Source: Bacteroidales bacterium (GTDB lineage Bacteria; Bacteroidota; Bacteroidia; Bacteroidales; JAGOPY01). Taken from it: a stretch of DNA of 64,000 nucleotides. Shown in pieces: positions 26,694 through 35,800 of the stretch. The translations under genes were made by a program, and so were the position numbers. Numbering within the stretch: position 1 is the stretch's first letter; the number at the start of each line of letters is the position of its first letter. Where the stretch lies: NCBI GenBank assembly GCA_023229505.1, contig JALNZD010000010.1, positions 28,588 to 92,587 on the forward strand, read 5' to 3'. The notes beneath the pieces are model-generated. The model was given only the letters and a program-made list of their open reading frames with translations, did no database searches and was not told the origin of the DNA.

Positions 26694-26771
26694 GATAAAT
26701 ACTCAAATTAGCTTTTATAAATACATCAGCAAGATAATCAAAATTCTTATGCGCCATGCTGTACTGGAGAC

Positions 26772-26806
26772 AAAAAGAGGGTTTCTGACACTAAAATCAG
26801 AAACCC
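26772..26806 (-). terminator. Intrinsic terminator downstream of kbl
   Basis: On the minus strand GGGTTTCTGA, an 8-nt loop and TCAGAAACCC are followed by TCTTTTTG. The perfect 10-bp stem and T-run, 44 nt after the kbl stop, make a good rho-independent terminator. Confidence 0.75.
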
Positions 26807-26824
26807 CATTACTATCTTGACTGC

Positions 26825-26847
26825 CGACTGTCAACAGTTGACTGTCG
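26825..26847. repeat. Near-palindrome of the GTCGGCAGTC family
   Basis: CGACTGTCAA, CAG, TTGACTGTCG: arms complementary except for one base. It lies between the kbl stop and its terminator, so would be in the kbl 3' untranslated region. It shares GTCGGCAGTC-type sequence with the tandem repeat before fusA. Confidence 0.55.
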
Positions 26848-26849
26848 AC

Positions 26850-28091
26850 TTATTTAATCATCTCCAGCTCTTTTCCCACCTTGATAAACGCGGTAATCGC
26901 GTGATCCAAGTGATGCTGGTCATGTCCCGCCGAGATTTGCACTCGGATGCGGTCCTTTCCTTTGGGTACCACCGGGAAGGAGAATGCGATCACGTAAACG
27001 CCTTCTTCCAGCATACGGTTTGCAAACTTGACAGCCAGTTTGGAACAGTCGGGATATTTGCCGAACATGATCGGAACGATCGGGTGGTCGCCTGCGACGA
27101 TATCAAAGCCGGCTTCCGTCATTTTTGCACGGAAATATTTGGTGTTTCTTTCCAGCTTATCGCGAAGCTCGGTGGTGGATGAAAGCATATCGAGCACCTG
27201 TATCGTTCCACTCACCACGGCCGGGGCAACGGTGTTGGAGAACAGGTAAGGACGTGCCTTGTTGCGCATCCATGAGATGATCTCTTTGCTGCTGGAGATA
27301 CAGCCGCCGGATGCTCCTCCAAGTGCTTTTCCAAAGGTAGTGGTAATGATGTCCACCCTGCCCATCACACCGCGGTATTCATGCGTTCCACGGCCGGTCT
27401 TTCCCATAAAGCCCGATGAATGGCTATCGTCGACCATCACCATCGCATCATATTTTTCGGCAAGGTCGCATATCTCCTTCAACCGTGCCACGTCTCCATC
27501 CATGCTGAAAGCTCCGTCGGTGGTAATCAACCTGAAACGGCAATCTTTAGCTTCCTTAAGGCATCTCTCAAGACCTTTGGCCATTTTGCCCGTGGCGGGA
27601 TCTTCTTCTTCCACATCCCGAAAATCGTTGTGCTTGTAAATCCAGCGTTGGGCCTTACAAAGGCGGATCCCGTCGATAATTGAGGCATGGTTTAGTGCGT
27701 CAGTAATGATTGCATCCTCAGTACCAAGCAGCGGTTCAAAAACAGCTCCGTTTGCATCAAAGCATGAGGAGAATAGGATAGTATCTTCCATACCGAGGAA
27801 TTTCGAAACTTTCATTTCCAGTTCCTTGTGAATATCCTGCGTGCCACAGATGAAACGCACGGATGACATTCCGTATCCACGTTCTTCAATTCCTTTGTGA
27901 GCGGCTTTGATCACATCCGGGTGGGAGGAAAGGCCGAGGTAGTTATTTGCGCAAAAATTCAGGCATTTTTTGCCTTTTACAATGATTTCAGCGCCCTGTT
28001 CGCTTTCAATGATGCGTTCGTGTTTGAATAGCCCGGCATCCTCAATGGTTTTGAGTTCATTTGCCAGGAAGTCTTTCATTTTGCCGATCAT
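26850..28091 (-). CDS. kbl: 2-amino-3-ketobutyrate CoA ligase (glycine C-acetyltransferase)
   Basis: 413 residues, a fold-type I PLP enzyme of the alpha-oxoamine synthase family. Visible are CANNYLGLSSHPDV near residue 50, the cofactor site DDSHSSGFMGKTGRG and the PLP lysine in TTFGKALGGASGG. It splits 2-amino-3-ketobutyrate with CoA into glycine and acetyl-CoA, the second step of threonine breakdown. The first step is encoded by the divergent tdh 1.3 kb away. It starts at 28091 (MIGKMKDFL; ATG 28079 is a less likely alternative). A -7 element lies at 28145-28152 and a terminator follows. Confidence 0.93.
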   Translation of the reverse strand: MIGKMKDFLANELKTIEDAGLFKHERIIESEQGAEIIVKGKKCLNFCANNYLGLSSHPDVIKAAHKGIEERGYGMSSVRFICGTQDIHKELEMKVSKFLGMEDTILFSSCFDANGAVFEPLLGTEDAIITDALNHASIIDGIRLCKAQRWIYKHNDFRDVEEEDPATGKMAKGLERCLKEAKDCRFRLITTDGAFSMDGDVARLKEICDLAEKYDAMVMVDDSHSSGFMGKTGRGTHEYRGVMGRVDIITTTFGKALGGASGGCISSSKEIISWMRNKARPYLFSNTVAPAVVSGTIQVLDMLSSTTELRDKLERNTKYFRAKMTEAGFDIVAGDHPIVPIMFGKYPDCSKLAVKFANRMLEEGVYVIAFSFPVVPKGKDRIRVQISAGHDQHHLDHAITAFIKVGKELEMIK

Positions 28092-28144
28092 GGGATATGA
28101 ATTTATAAAGTTTAGTAAAGTGTTAATGAATTAACAAAGTGTTG

Positions 28145-28152
28145 CAAAGATA
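28145..28152 (-). promoter_or_regulatory. -7 element TATCTTTG for kbl
   Basis: Minus-strand TATCTTTG followed by C, 53 nt upstream of the kbl start. The presumed leader holds the palindrome GTTAATGAATTAAC (28122-28135), which could be an operator or simply an AT-rich hairpin. Confidence 0.55.
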
Positions 28153-28325
28153 ATTTTTTCATGAAATGGATTGTCATTAAGGATGAAATCTTTATCAGGG
28201 AAAAGACGATCAGCTGATTAGAGATATCTGAACTGTTATTCCTTCGATAATGTAAGGTTTTAACAGTTTTTGCGGATTTTGCAATAATTTTCTGACTAAA
28301 TTATCAAGACTGCCTGCTAATTCAA

Positions 28326-28625
28326 TTAGGCAACGTTTTCTTTATGCTTCTTGATTACCTTAAATTCATCTTTCTTCAGGTGTATTTCTTCTTCAATATC
28401 AAAATCATTCTGTAGTCCGAGCCAGAATTTCGCCGAATTGCCAAAATAATTACTTAACCTCAATGCAGTGTCAGCGGTGATCCGCCGCCTCCCTTTTAAG
28501 ATTTCACTAACCCTGGTTTGAGGAATATTAATGTCCTTTGACAATTTATAAGCAGAAATATTCAAAGGGATTAAAAATTCTTCTAATAAAATCTCACCGG
28601 GATGTATGTTATTAAGCTTTTCCAT
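28326..28625 (-). CDS. higA: HigA-type antitoxin (XRE-family HTH)
   Basis: 99 residues. It begins MEKLNNIHPGEILLEEFLIPL, the usual HigA/VapI opening, and carries a helix-turn-helix (YKLSKDINIPQTRVSEILKG, about 27-46), then TADTALRLSNYFG and FWLGLQNDFD. It should neutralise HigB and repress the operon. It lies 11 nt downstream of higB, the toxin-first order typical of hig loci. The 3' end runs into a palindrome, GCCTGCTAATTCAATTAGGC (28312-28331). Confidence 0.9.
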   Translation of the reverse strand: MEKLNNIHPGEILLEEFLIPLNISAYKLSKDINIPQTRVSEILKGRRRITADTALRLSNYFGNSAKFWLGLQNDFDIEEEIHLKKDEFKVIKKHKENVA

Positions 28626-28636
28626 TTTCTTAAATT

Positions 28637-28918
28637 TTAATGATAATCAATTATTTCGACATTAAAAGAATGCCCGTTTTCCCAATGAAAGATAATCCTC
28701 CATTGGTCATTTATTCTTATGCTATGATAATCCTTTAGTTCACCTTTGAGTTTTTCCAAATTGTTAGACGGAGGAATTATCAAATCATTCAAATTCACAG
28801 AATTATTAAGCATTCTAAGTTTTCGTCTGGCGATATGCTGAATTTCATCTGGTAACTTTTTGGATCTGATACCATTCCAAATTTTTTCAGTTTCTTTAGA
28901 TCCGAAAGATTGAATCAT
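28637..28918 (-). CDS. higB: HigB-type toxin (RelE/ParE superfamily mRNA interferase)
   Basis: 93 residues with the standard start MIQSFGSKETEKIWNG, a central segment (RRKLRMLNNSVNLNDLIIPP) and the C-terminal QWRIIFHWENGHSFNVEIIDYH strand pair, all typical of HigB. Members cut mRNA on the ribosome. The pair sits between the divergent kbl and tdh genes, has its own promoter and operator, and is flanked by an attC-like element, so it looks like an inserted module. Confidence 0.9.
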   Translation of the reverse strand: MIQSFGSKETEKIWNGIRSKKLPDEIQHIARRKLRMLNNSVNLNDLIIPPSNNLEKLKGELKDYHSIRINDQWRIIFHWENGHSFNVEIIDYH

Positions 28919-28924
28919 AGTAAC

Positions 28925-28950
28925 GTATTACAATACTAACGCCAAAAGTA
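28925..28950 (-). promoter_or_regulatory. higBA promoter with overlapping palindromic operator
   Basis: Minus-strand TACTTTTG (28943-28950) is the -7 element. Between it and the higB ATG lies the palindrome GTATTACAATAC (28925-28936). A HigA dimer bound there would cover the transcription start, the usual autoregulation of hig operons. Confidence 0.6.
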
Positions 28951-28985
28951 ATTATTAAATTTTAAATATCCAAATAGAAAATGTG

Positions 28986-29116
28986 GCCTACCGGTATAGG
29001 CTAAGAGCAGGCGGGCATTAAATTCCATGTTACTGTCTACCGAGACCAAAGTTTATTAAAGGTAATCACTTTCAATTTAGGACTTTCCGCCCGTTTGCTT
29101 TTAGCCAATGTTGGGC
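28986..29116 (+). mobile_element. attC-like imperfect inverted repeat beside higBA
   Basis: The inner arms are GGCTAAGAGCAGGCGGGC (28999-29016) and GCCCGTTTGCTTTTAGCC (29089-29106), fully pairable with 15 Watson-Crick and three G-T pairs. Outside them are GCCTACC (28986-28992) and GTTGGGC (29110-29116); the second fits the integron R' box GTTRRRY and the first misses the R'' box RYYYAAC by one base. The 131-nt span is within the known attC range. No integrase is present in the window. Confidence 0.45.
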
Positions 29117-29354
29117 AATACATACTAAAAATATGAATAATGTATGTTTCATTTTTTACATGTTGAAACGTCAGTATAAACCCATTGCATTTATCGACTT
29201 CATGAGTATAATAAACTCATTATGTTTATTCCCCCAAATTTAACGAATAAAATGTACTTAAAGATGATCATTTTTTATGTTTTATAAATGACTGATCAAT
29301 TCAGATCCTTCGTAATTGTTTTTACCGGAAGAACGTGATTATAAATAAGTTTTT

Positions 29355-29362
29355 TACTTTTG
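29355..29362 (+). promoter_or_regulatory. -7 element TACTTTTG for tdh
   Basis: TACTTTTG followed by C, 39 nt upstream of the ATG at 29402; a perfect TAnnTTTG at a normal leader distance. Confidence 0.6.
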
Positions 29363-29401
29363 CCGCAAATTGTTAATTATTTCACAAAAAACTAGTTGAA
29401 C

Positions 29402-30364
29402 ATGAAAAAGATACTCGTCATTGGTGCTGTAGGTCAGATCGGATCCGAGCTGACCATGCGCTTAAGGGAAGTTTACGGTTCATCGAATGTTGTGGCCGGC
29501 TACCGCAAAACCGAACCCGGTAAAGAATTAGCAGAATCCGGACCGCTGGAAAGGGTGGATGCCACCGAACCGGAAAGACTGGCTGAAATAGTTAAGAAAT
29601 ATAAAATCGATGCGATCTATAACCTGGCTGCCCTGCTCTCCGCCGTAGCCGAAGGAAATCCGACTATGGCATGGAACGTTGGAGTAGGCGGCGTGTTCAA
29701 TTGTCTTGAAGTGGCCCGTGAAAATAAGTGCGCCGTTTTCTTCCCCAGCTCTATCGGCGCTTTCGGACCCACTACCCCGCTCGATAACACACCCCAGGAT
29801 ACCATCCAGCGACCCACCACCATGTACGGCGTGACCAAAGTAACAGGCGAACTGCTCAGTGATTATTATTACAAAAAGTTCGGCGTGGATACCCGCGGCT
29901 TGCGATACCCTGGCATCATTTCAAATGTAACTCTGCCCGGCGGCGGTACTACTGACTATGCAGTGGAGATATACTATGCGGCCATCAAGGAGAAAAAATT
30001 CACCTGTCCCCTGCCCGCCGGCACTTTCCTCGATATGATGTATATGCCTGACGCACTCGACGCAGCCATCGACGTGATGGAAGCCGATCCGTCAAAACTC
30101 AAGCACCGCAATGCTTTCAACGTCTCCGCCATGAGCTTCGACCCGGAGATCATCTATAAGGAGATCAAAAAACATATCCCCGACTTTGTTATGACCTATG
30201 ATGTCGACCTGATGAAAAAAGGCATCGCCGACTCATGGCCGAACAGCATGGACGATAGCGCCGCCCGCGCCGAATGGGGCTGGAACCCGAAATGGAAGCT
30301 CGACAACATGACGGTTGATATGCTGAAGGTTATTGGTGAGAAGCATAAACTGGGACTTATCTAA
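29402..30364 (+). CDS. tdh: NAD-dependent L-threonine 3-dehydrogenase, SDR (epimerase-like) type
   Basis: 320 residues of the extended short-chain dehydrogenase fold: NAD loop VIGAVGQIG (5-13), catalytic YGVTK (Tyr and Lys), and the C-terminal substrate half. The whole sequence resembles the SDR-type threonine dehydrogenases known from Flavobacterium and Cupriavidus rather than the zinc MDR enzyme of E. coli. It oxidises threonine to 2-amino-3-ketobutyrate, the Kbl substrate, so the two genes complete a pathway to glycine and acetyl-CoA. The ATG at 29402 is chosen; the TTG two codons upstream is unlikely. Confidence 0.88.
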   Translation: MKKILVIGAVGQIGSELTMRLREVYGSSNVVAGYRKTEPGKELAESGPLERVDATEPERLAEIVKKYKIDAIYNLAALLSAVAEGNPTMAWNVGVGGVFNCLEVARENKCAVFFPSSIGAFGPTTPLDNTPQDTIQRPTTMYGVTKVTGELLSDYYYKKFGVDTRGLRYPGIISNVTLPGGGTTDYAVEIYYAAIKEKKFTCPLPAGTFLDMMYMPDALDAAIDVMEADPSKLKHRNAFNVSAMSFDPEIIYKEIKKHIPDFVMTYDVDLMKKGIADSWPNSMDDSAARAEWGWNPKWKLDNMTVDMLKVIGEKHKLGLI

Positions 30365-30490
30365 AGAGTGTTAAGGTTTAAGTGTTGAGGTTTAAGTTCG
30401 GGATTATTTTAAGATCCCGATAGAGCGATCCTCGAGATTCGATATTCGAAGTAAGGCCAAAGAATATTTCGAATATCGAATATCTAATAT

Positions 30491-30517
30491 CTTTCTTTCT
30501 TTCTTTCTTTACCTTTG
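30491..30517 (+). promoter_or_regulatory. CTTT microsatellite abutting the mnmA -7 element
   Basis: Five perfect CTTT units (30491-30510) run straight into TACCTTTG (30510-30517), a -7 element that ends 4 nt before the mnmA ATG (30522). Transcription would begin about at the start codon. Slippage in the CTTT tract would change the spacing to any upstream promoter contact. Confidence 0.5.
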
Positions 30518-30521
30518 CCCC

Positions 30522-31589
30522 ATGCAAATCGCTGCCCTTGTTTCAGGTGGAGTCGACAGTTCCGTCATTGTTCCCTTATTGAAAGATCAAGGGTATGATC
30601 CGGTCATTTTTTACATCCAGATCGGGATGGACAACGAACCTGGCTTCATGGACTGCCCGTCGGAAGAGGATATCGAGATCACAACTTTCATCGCCAAAAA
30701 ATACGGCTGCCGCTTTGAAATTGCTAACCTGCACGAAGAATACTGGAACCGGGTAGTGAATTACACAATCGATTCCATCCGTCATGGCTTTACCCCAAAC
30801 CCAGATGTGATGTGCAACCTGTTTATCAAATTCGGAAGCTTTGAAGACAAATTCGGAAAAGACTTCGACAGGATTGCAACCGGCCACTATGCCCGGAGGA
30901 TTGATGAAGGGGGAAAAGCTTACCTTGGAACCGCTATCGACCAGAAAAAAGACCAGACATACTTTCTAGGCAGGATTACATACCATCAACTCTCGAAAGC
31001 CATGTTTCCCCTGGCAGACCTGGAAAAGAAAGACGTCAGGAAGATGGCCCGCAACCTGAAGCTCCCCAGCGCTGAACGGCCCGACAGCCAGGGTATCTGC
31101 TTTCTCGGAAAGATCAACTACAATGAGTTCATCAAACGATATGCCGGTGAAAAGGAGGGGGACATTATCGAACTGGAAACCGGGAAAATCCTTGGCAAAC
31201 ACAAAGGCTTCTGGTTTCATACTATCGGCCAGCGAAAAGGCCTGGGCCTCAGCCAGGGTCCGTGGTTCGTCGTTAAAAAGGACATTCCCGGTAATATCGT
31301 TTACGTTTCAAACGGATATAATCCGGTTGCACAACATCAGGAGGTGATTTTGCTCGCCGATTTTCTCTTTATCAATGAAAAACCCGACCGGGATTATTCT
31401 GTCGCCCAGCCGGTGCATTTCAAGATCCGCCACCAGCCTGAGTTTAATGAAGGCTTGATGGTCCGGGAAGGAGAGGGGAATTATCGGATTGACAGCGTTA
31501 ATAGCATTGCCGGCGTTGCCCCCGGACAGTTCGGTGTAGTTTACACCACCGATAACAGGATATGTCTGGGGAGCGGAGTGATTACATAA
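30522..31589 (+). CDS. mnmA: tRNA-specific 2-thiouridylase MnmA
   Basis: 355 residues: PP-loop SGGVDSS (8-14), first catalytic Cys98 in NPDVMCN, second Cys193 in SQGICFLG, and the C-terminal beta-barrel. It makes the 2-thio group of U34 in tRNA-Glu, -Gln and -Lys using ATP and relayed sulfur. The PP-loop is only seven residues from the ATG, so the start is secure, and the promoter-like TACCTTTG leaves no room for a leader. MnmG, which modifies position 5 of the same uridine, is encoded 5 kb further on, and the GltX gene for one affected tRNA is also in the window. Confidence 0.93.
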   Translation: MQIAALVSGGVDSSVIVPLLKDQGYDPVIFYIQIGMDNEPGFMDCPSEEDIEITTFIAKKYGCRFEIANLHEEYWNRVVNYTIDSIRHGFTPNPDVMCNLFIKFGSFEDKFGKDFDRIATGHYARRIDEGGKAYLGTAIDQKKDQTYFLGRITYHQLSKAMFPLADLEKKDVRKMARNLKLPSAERPDSQGICFLGKINYNEFIKRYAGEKEGDIIELETGKILGKHKGFWFHTIGQRKGLGLSQGPWFVVKKDIPGNIVYVSNGYNPVAQHQEVILLADFLFINEKPDRDYSVAQPVHFKIRHQPEFNEGLMVREGEGNYRIDSVNSIAGVAPGQFGVVYTTDNRICLGSGVIT

Positions 31590-31729
31590 AAAGTGTTGAG
31601 TGTAAAGGTTTAAGGGTTGAGTTAGGGACTATTTAATTTTGAATTTTAAGTTTTAAATTTTGAATTCGGGTGTTCTATGTTGTGAACCTTTTAACAATTT
31701 AGCAATTTGACAATTTAACAGTTTATTTC

Positions 31730-32872
31730 ATGGAAAACTTCATTTTGTATAACCCGGTAAAACTGCACTTCGGGAAAAACGTAGTGGAAAATCTTGGGAA
31801 ATCGGTTTCTCATTATGGTAAAAAAGTTCTGCTGGTGTATGGCGGAGGATCGATAAAAAGAAACGGTATTTATGACCAGGTTATTGACCAGCTCAGGAAA
31901 GCGGGGACGGAGGTTTTTGAATATCCTGGCATCCGGCCAAATCCGGTTATTGAAGATGTGAATGCCGCAGCGGACCTGGGACGGAAGAAACATGTGGATA
32001 TAATCCTGGCAGTAGGAGGGGGGAGCGTGATCGATTCGGCAAAAATTATCAGCATCACTATTCCTGTTGACCATTCCGGATGGGAATTTATCAAAGGCAA
32101 GGCAAAACCAAAAACAGCAGTCCCACTGATCGCCGTGTTGACCCTGGCGGCAACCGGCACGGAAATGAACCGCTTCGCCGTTGTACAGAATAATAAAACC
32201 AGAGAAAAACTGGGATATGGCGACCCGCTGACCTATCCGAAAGAATCCTTCCTGGATCCGTCGTATACCATTTCGGTCCCGGCTGATTATACATCATACG
32301 GAATTACGGACCTGATTGCCCATAGCCTGGAAGCTTATTTCGGAGAAGGGGAGGCATCCCTTTCCGACCGTTTTGTCTATGCCATTATCCGTGAAGCCAT
32401 CGAATATGGCCCACAACTGTTGAACGATCCGGGGAATTATGCTTTGCGTGAAAAGATCATGTATGCTGCAACCAACGCACTCAATAATCTCACATTTTAC
32501 GGGAGGAAATCGGGTGACTGGGGGGTACATTCTATCGGGCATGTTTTGTCGGTTTTATATGATGTTGCCCATGGTGCTTCTTTATCCATCGCTTATCCTG
32601 CCTGGCTGCGACTGCATAAGGACCGCATTTCCGGGCGGATCGCGGAATTAAGCAATAATCTCTTTCAAACCGCTACCACTGATCAGGCCATTGAACACCT
32701 GGAATTCTTTTTCATCTCCATTAAATCTCCGGTAAGATTGATTGATATCGGGATCGATATTAAAAAAAAGGGAGGGGAGATTTATCAAACCCTTCTTTCA
32801 TGTAAGGCCGGGGGCAACCATCATGCGCTCAGTCCAGAAGATTACCGGGAGTTGATCCGGCTTATGGCCTGA
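31730..32872 (+). CDS. Iron-containing alcohol dehydrogenase (butanol-dehydrogenase-like)
   Basis: 380 residues of the group III (Fe-dependent) alcohol dehydrogenase family: NAD(P)-binding AVGGGSVIDSAK (about 100-111), the metal region TDLIAHSLEAYF (Asp and His ligands), and VHSIGHVLSVLYDVAHGASL supplying two further His ligands. It is closest by eye to the NADPH-dependent BDH/YqdH group that reduces aldehydes. The upstream region is made of AT-rich low-complexity repeats without a clear promoter. Its stop is 8 nt from the stop of the convergent kinase gene. Confidence 0.88.
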   Translation: MENFILYNPVKLHFGKNVVENLGKSVSHYGKKVLLVYGGGSIKRNGIYDQVIDQLRKAGTEVFEYPGIRPNPVIEDVNAAADLGRKKHVDIILAVGGGSVIDSAKIISITIPVDHSGWEFIKGKAKPKTAVPLIAVLTLAATGTEMNRFAVVQNNKTREKLGYGDPLTYPKESFLDPSYTISVPADYTSYGITDLIAHSLEAYFGEGEASLSDRFVYAIIREAIEYGPQLLNDPGNYALREKIMYAATNALNNLTFYGRKSGDWGVHSIGHVLSVLYDVAHGASLSIAYPAWLRLHKDRISGRIAELSNNLFQTATTDQAIEHLEFFFISIKSPVRLIDIGIDIKKKGGEIYQTLLSCKAGGNHHALSPEDYRELIRLMA

Positions 32873-32880
32873 TCAGCTGT

Positions 32881-35800
32881 TCATGCCTTACATGCCGGGA
32901 TTTTTATGCTGAAAGTGGCACCTTCCCCGGGTTTTGACTCAAATGAGACTGTACCGCCTATAATGGTCAATATGCTTTTTACCATGGCAAGTCCCAATCC
33001 CATCCCACTGCTTTTGGTAGTAAAACTCGGTGAAAAGATCTTTGAAGCCTGCTCGTCCGTAATTCCTGCGCCATTATCCGATATCCCAATTAAATAAACG
33101 TCATCTTCCACGGATAACTTTATCCGGATAAGTCCGTCTCCTTTCTTCCCGATTGCCTGCACGGCATTCTGAATTAAATTATTAAAGACCCTTAACAGTT
33201 GCCGCTTGTCGGCAAGGACAAAACATTCCTGGTCCAGGTGTTCAATAACAATCCGAATGTTGTTATGATGATGATATAATTCTGCTGCAGATTTAATAAT
33301 GCCTGTCAATTCTATCTTTTCGATATTTGCTGCCGGCATTTTGGCAAAATCGGAAAACTCTGAAGCAATTTCCGATAATGAATCGATCTGCTCTACGATG
33401 GTGCGGGTAAATATTGCCAGGCGTTTTTCCCAGTCAGGCGCTTTTTCATCCCAGGCTTTCTGCAGATGCTGAACGCTGAGCTTCATCGGGGTCAGGGGAT
33501 TCTTTATCTCATGGGCAACCTGTTTTGCCATCTCCCGCCAGGCACTTTCCCGTTCCGACCTGGCCAGCATTTCTGCACTCCTGGCCAACTCATCAATCAT
33601 CCTGTTATATTCTTCGACCAGGTTTCCGATTTCATCCTTCCTTGTCCATTCAATCTTTTCATTTGATTTGCCCAACCCGATATTCTTTAACTTATCCCTT
33701 ATCAGCTGAAGCGGCCGGGTAATAAATCTTGAAACCAGGATAGTTACCATAATTGCCAGAACAATTAGTAAGACATAAACATTAATGTATGCAGCAAGAA
33801 AATCTGCGATTTCCTTCCGTAGTTCGGTTTGTTTTGCAAAATAAGGGAGATTCACGTAGGCAATGATCTGGTCTTCATTATTCCGGAACGGAATATAGGC
33901 AGATAAATATTCCTGCCGCCCGATTTTTTCATTTTGAATATATAACAGGCTTTGTTCATACGCCAGTTTATAAAAAGCACCTGTATGCATTTTTTCGGAT
34001 AATAGTTCCTCTTGAAATATTTGGGGCCTGGAGGATGCAATCAGAGTTCCTTGTGTGTCAAAGAGATTGATATCGGAATAAAATATCAGCGAAAATTTAT
34101 TAAGCAGGTCAGTAATATAGCCCGTCATATCTCCGGGAAGAGCGGGCATGTTTCCAAGTTTATGCTCCAGTTCTGTCAGCACGGAGAAAGTTTTTTCACT
34201 AAGATTATCCCGGTTTTTATTGTTATACAGATGAATAATGTTGAAGCGGGTGATCATTCCCAGAACAAAAAAGGAAATGATAATAATAGCAATGATAGAT
34301 ACTTGCAATTGATTGCTGAAATTGAATTCCAGCCGGCGAAAACCTCCGGAAACCATGTAGCCCAAAAGAAAGACCAGCAGAAAAAGGCTAAAAATGATAA
34401 AGAAATAAGAAAAGGGCGCAACCAGATCGAGCAAAGTCATGTTCTTTTTACTGATTATCAATTTGTTTACATCATCCTGCCTGACAACATAATGATTATA
34501 CCCCTCATTATCAATAAAATAAGATGCTTTATCCTGTTTTTCATAAGCTTGAAATCCAAGATTATAGGAAAAATCCCCATTTTTATAAATGAGTTTATCA
34601 TCTACATATCGGGCATAAGAGTAATTGGACAATCCTGAAATAACCTTGACGTTCTTGTCGATCAACAAATCCGGATATCCCAGCCCGGTTTCAGAAATAT
34701 ACTTATAAAATAATTCGACAAATATCTTTGTAGTATCCCTTGGTTTCTCTTTTGTGTTCAGAAAATCGATTGTCGCAATGTAGTTGTTGTTTTCCGTTTT
34801 GTTATTCAGGAAGAATAACCCCGGACTGATAATTTCCGTTCCCGGGGCTTCAACAAGGCCCTTGAAATAGTCATAACAGTTCGAAAGGTATCCCTGTGGC
34901 TGGATATTCAATACCTCTTCCTGTTGGCAAACCGTGATCAATAATTCATATTTATTCCAGAAATTATTGAAATATTCTTTGTCAAGGTACGTAATTATTT
35001 GTTTATCAACTTCTTTACTTACGTTCCTTTTATTCAGCAAAGCGATAAGAGTCGTATCGTTTATCATTTGACTTTTCAATCGTGAAAATTCATATTCCAT
35101 CAGGGGGTCCCGTTTGGAAGAAAGCTCAACTGCGAGGCTCTTTCTTTTCTCTTTTTCTTTAACTCCATGGTAAAAATCGAGAACAAAAGTGGCGATAAGG
35201 GAAAACAAAACAATATAAATCAAGGCGCCTGAAATGTTCCTAAACTCTCCGGTTTTATTTGAAAAATAAAGGAAAGACAGCAGGTAGGCGAGCAATAAAG
35301 TCGGATAGATAAGACCGGGACCGGCAATTAACTCTGCGGAAAACATTGGTATGACAAGCAAAGAAGACAGGAGTGCAATGATGAAATAAGTCCATGCTTT
35401 GATACCACTGTGACAAATCAATAAGCTAAGCCTGGCAGTAACTAAAAAGAATGCCATAATCAGGGAAGTCATAGCTAGGAATCCCAATCCGCTATATATA
35501 TCAATATTAAATATGTTATTCAGATTTAGCTCAATGTTAGAATCGATCACCATCCTTCGTATGGTTGAAATAAGAAGATAAAACAGCGCACCTGAAATAA
35601 ATATCAAAACATAACTGAGGAAAATTTTTAAAGTTTTTCTATATTTTAATAATGAAAAAGTGAATCTATCATAAAAAATCCAGGCAAGGGTAAGCCATAG
35701 GAGGCTGTTAACGACCAGGTCGCCCAATGAAGGTGAAATGAAAGAAGTAGCGTAATAATATGGGCTAAAAAGGTCTGTATGATAGAGAAAACCCGGTATT

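Larger units (their letters stand above)
28951..29401. other. Intergenic region between higBA and tdh
   Basis: About 450 nt without a gene. It holds the attC-like folded element at 28986-29116, an AT-rich stretch and the tdh -7 element at 29355-29362. No tRNA or other RNA gene was recognised. Confidence 0.6.
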
